Shown here in pieces: positions 22,045 to 23,305 of a stretch of 23,305 nucleotides of DNA. Source of the stretch: Smittium mucronatum (lineage: Eukaryota; Kickxellomycota; Harpellomycetes; Harpellales; Legeriomycetaceae); assembly GCA_001953115.1 (NCBI GenBank), contig LSSL01002419.1, forward strand, positions 1 through 23,305. Direction: 5' to 3'. How positions within the stretch are numbered: position 1 is the stretch's first letter; every line of letters starts with the position of its first letter. The notes under the pieces were generated by a model. The model saw only the letters and a list, made by a program, of their open reading frames with translations. It was not told the origin of the DNA and made no database searches. A program made the translations under genes and the position numbers.

Positions 22045-22555
22045 CCTAACCCCACTTCGATGCTGAAGCAGTTCCGTTCCCACTGAGAGTTAGTTCGGTG
22101 GGGCTGGTGGTATATCAATATCTTCCAATATCTATAGACGAGCAACACGAATTTCTTCAAAAAAATCTCACAGTTCCCGGTTCAATTATTTGGCTGGAGT
22201 CATCAGTGAAAGTCTGAAGTTTTTTTAGACCGCCGCCCCCCTCAAGGAGTTTTTCTATCTGTTCCAACTGAGCTTTGTCGGGGGAATAAACGCTAAAAAA
22301 ATTTGAAGATTGATATTTTAAGCAAAATTTTTGCTTAATTTTATTTCCACTTATGTTTTCCCATTTTTTGCACAATAAAAATAAGTGCTCGATAGTCTCT
22401 GAACTGTTTTTTTCTGAAAAAAAGAAAAAATAACTTAAATTTTCCCTTCATTATTTTTTCATTGACCAGGCGATGAACGGTCCAAAACTGACTTTTTTGA
22501 ATTTTCTCGATTTCCTGGAATATTATTCGCTGATACGGGAACACGGTTAAATTTT
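22045..22555 (-). mobile_element. 5'-truncated LINE-like copy B
   Basis: Two minus-strand frames together give the C-terminal part of a non-LTR retrotransposon ORF: TVHRLVNEKIMKGKFK, a decayed knuckle (Cys-x2-Cys changed to Phe), then in the next frame SETIEHLFLLCKKW, the His-x4-Cys half of the zinc knuckle, and LLEGGGGLKKLQ with the G-rich run at 22230-22241. It ends in RFF and, after a T-run frameshift, EEIRVARL. The 41 residues upstream of the knuckle align without gaps to copy C, with moderate identity. The 3' hairpin (CTTC/GAAG) is at 22055-22068, 168 bases from the C run. Homology ends near 22555 (5' truncation). The divergence from copy C suggests separate insertions of related elements. 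Confidence 0.8.
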
Positions 22556-22664
22556 TATCAACTTACAGAGTTTATCCTATCATATTTTCATTTTTTTATT
22601 TTTAAGGGAAATTTATTTTAGAGTTAATAAAAAGTTAAAAGAAATAATTAAAAAAATTAAAAAC

Positions 22665-23305
22665 AGTGAATTTCTTTCAAAAGAATTTCACCCAACTCCT
22701 CTCTGCCGCACTGGCAGCTCCATACCCCGTACATTGTTTCAATTGGACTAATGGATCTCTTGTAATATGGAGTTTAAGTTTTCGTGGCAACGGATGCCAA
22801 TCAGAAATTTGGCTTTTTCCAGCACAAATTTATGATCGGTGGTGTCAGCTTGTAACTGAATTAAATTATTTTCCAGACTCCCCCCCCCCCAAGGAGTTTT
22901 CCAACTATCCCCAACCTTGATTCATTGAAAATAGAAAGTTGTTTTTTTATGTCTGAGCGGATGGGTGCAGGTATGAACCGGCTGATCGTTTCATTTCGCT
23001 GTATGTACCATCGAGAAAAATTTAATAAGATGTGGTCGACAGTTTCAGGCACATCGATTTTGCAGAAGGGGCATTTTTTTTTGAATTTCTCATCTAAAAA
23101 CTTCATATTCGATAGTCGTTGGACGGTCCGGAAGGTCCCCATTCGCATTTTCCCGATGACCAGGAGGCCAAGTTTCAGGTCAGGGTATAGCTGCTGAAGA
23201 TTCATCCAGTTTCCTTTTCCATAGATTTTCCGATCCGCCGTCAAATGGTGAATTTTAGACCGGTTATTTTTATTTTTCCTGTCGAATATGGTGATGGTTG
23301 TTTCA
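22665..23305 (-). mobile_element. LINE-like copy C, C-terminal ORF with zinc knuckle, runs off the right edge
   Basis: The minus strand is open from the right edge (23304) to 22861. It starts ETTITIFDRKNKNNRSKI and continues through TVQRLSNMKFL into KKCPFCKIDVPETVDHILL, the C-x2-C-x9-H zinc knuckle found after the reverse transcriptase domain of many non-LTR elements; the last Cys is Phe here. Next comes KLLGGGG, encoded by 11 G (plus-strand C run 22880-22890), where the frame breaks. One base shift restores ENNLIQLQADTTDHKF and AKFLIGIRCHENLNSILQEI up to a TAG near 22746. The 3' tail hairpin (CTGCC/GGCAG) is at 22703-22717. It is the best-preserved copy but not clearly active: one frameshift and one knuckle change are visible. 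The reverse transcriptase core would lie beyond the window. Confidence 0.85.

Noticed and set aside
1..23305. CRISPR arrays, tRNA or rRNA genes, bacterial operons or promoters
   Set aside because: No regularly spaced repeats, no tRNA box pairs and no ribosome-binding-site-led gene series were seen; the spliced gene marks the window as eukaryotic.

Overview
The window looks like nuclear DNA of an AT-rich eukaryote. One gene has two GT-AG introns with T-rich acceptor tracts, the 3-kb intergenic spaces are large, and the noncoding DNA is full of decayed transposable elements. The SAS10/UTP3 protein, the MULE and LINE relics and introns of 104 and 127 bp would fit an AT-rich early-diverging fungus or another opisthokont. 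That placement is inference; nothing here fixes the taxon. No bacterial, organellar, tRNA, rRNA or CRISPR signal was seen.

Left part (1-8247), both genes on the minus strand. Positions 1-2847 are one uninterrupted frame of 949 codons that starts with ATG at 2847 and runs off the left edge. It encodes a probable secreted, low-complexity Ser/Asn/Lys/Tyr protein with an acidic C-terminal half. Positions 6142-8247 hold a three-exon gene for the small-subunit processome protein SAS10/UTP3 (624 residues), with exons 8097-8247, 7927-7992 and 6142-7799. The 3.3 kb between the genes has no gene I can support.

Right part (8248-23305) has no intact gene I can support. It is a graveyard of mobile elements. 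One LINE-like (non-LTR) retrotransposon family is present at least five times: a short relic on the plus strand near 8.96-9.08 kb; a long decayed reverse transcriptase on the minus strand, 20.65-19.04 kb; and three successive 5'-truncated minus-strand copies (21.64-21.95, 22.05-22.56, and 22.67 kb to the window edge). The copies share a C-terminal zinc knuckle, a poly-G-encoded Gly run and a short GC-rich 3' hairpin. A decayed MULE transposase with a FLYWCH-type finger lies at 18.2-17.3 kb (minus). A 330-350-bp repeat pair in opposite orientations (15.43-15.77 and 18.46-18.81 kb) comes from an element I cannot name with confidence. Between about 11.9 and 15.25 kb the DNA becomes still more AT-rich and no element is recognisable.

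The two genes do not form an obvious functional unit. SAS10 acts in nucleolar 18S rRNA maturation, while the partial gene probably encodes an exported protein. I see no new defence, CRISPR-like or operon-like system. The most useful points are the large edge-truncated gene, the reconstructed SAS10 exons and the internally related set of element fossils.
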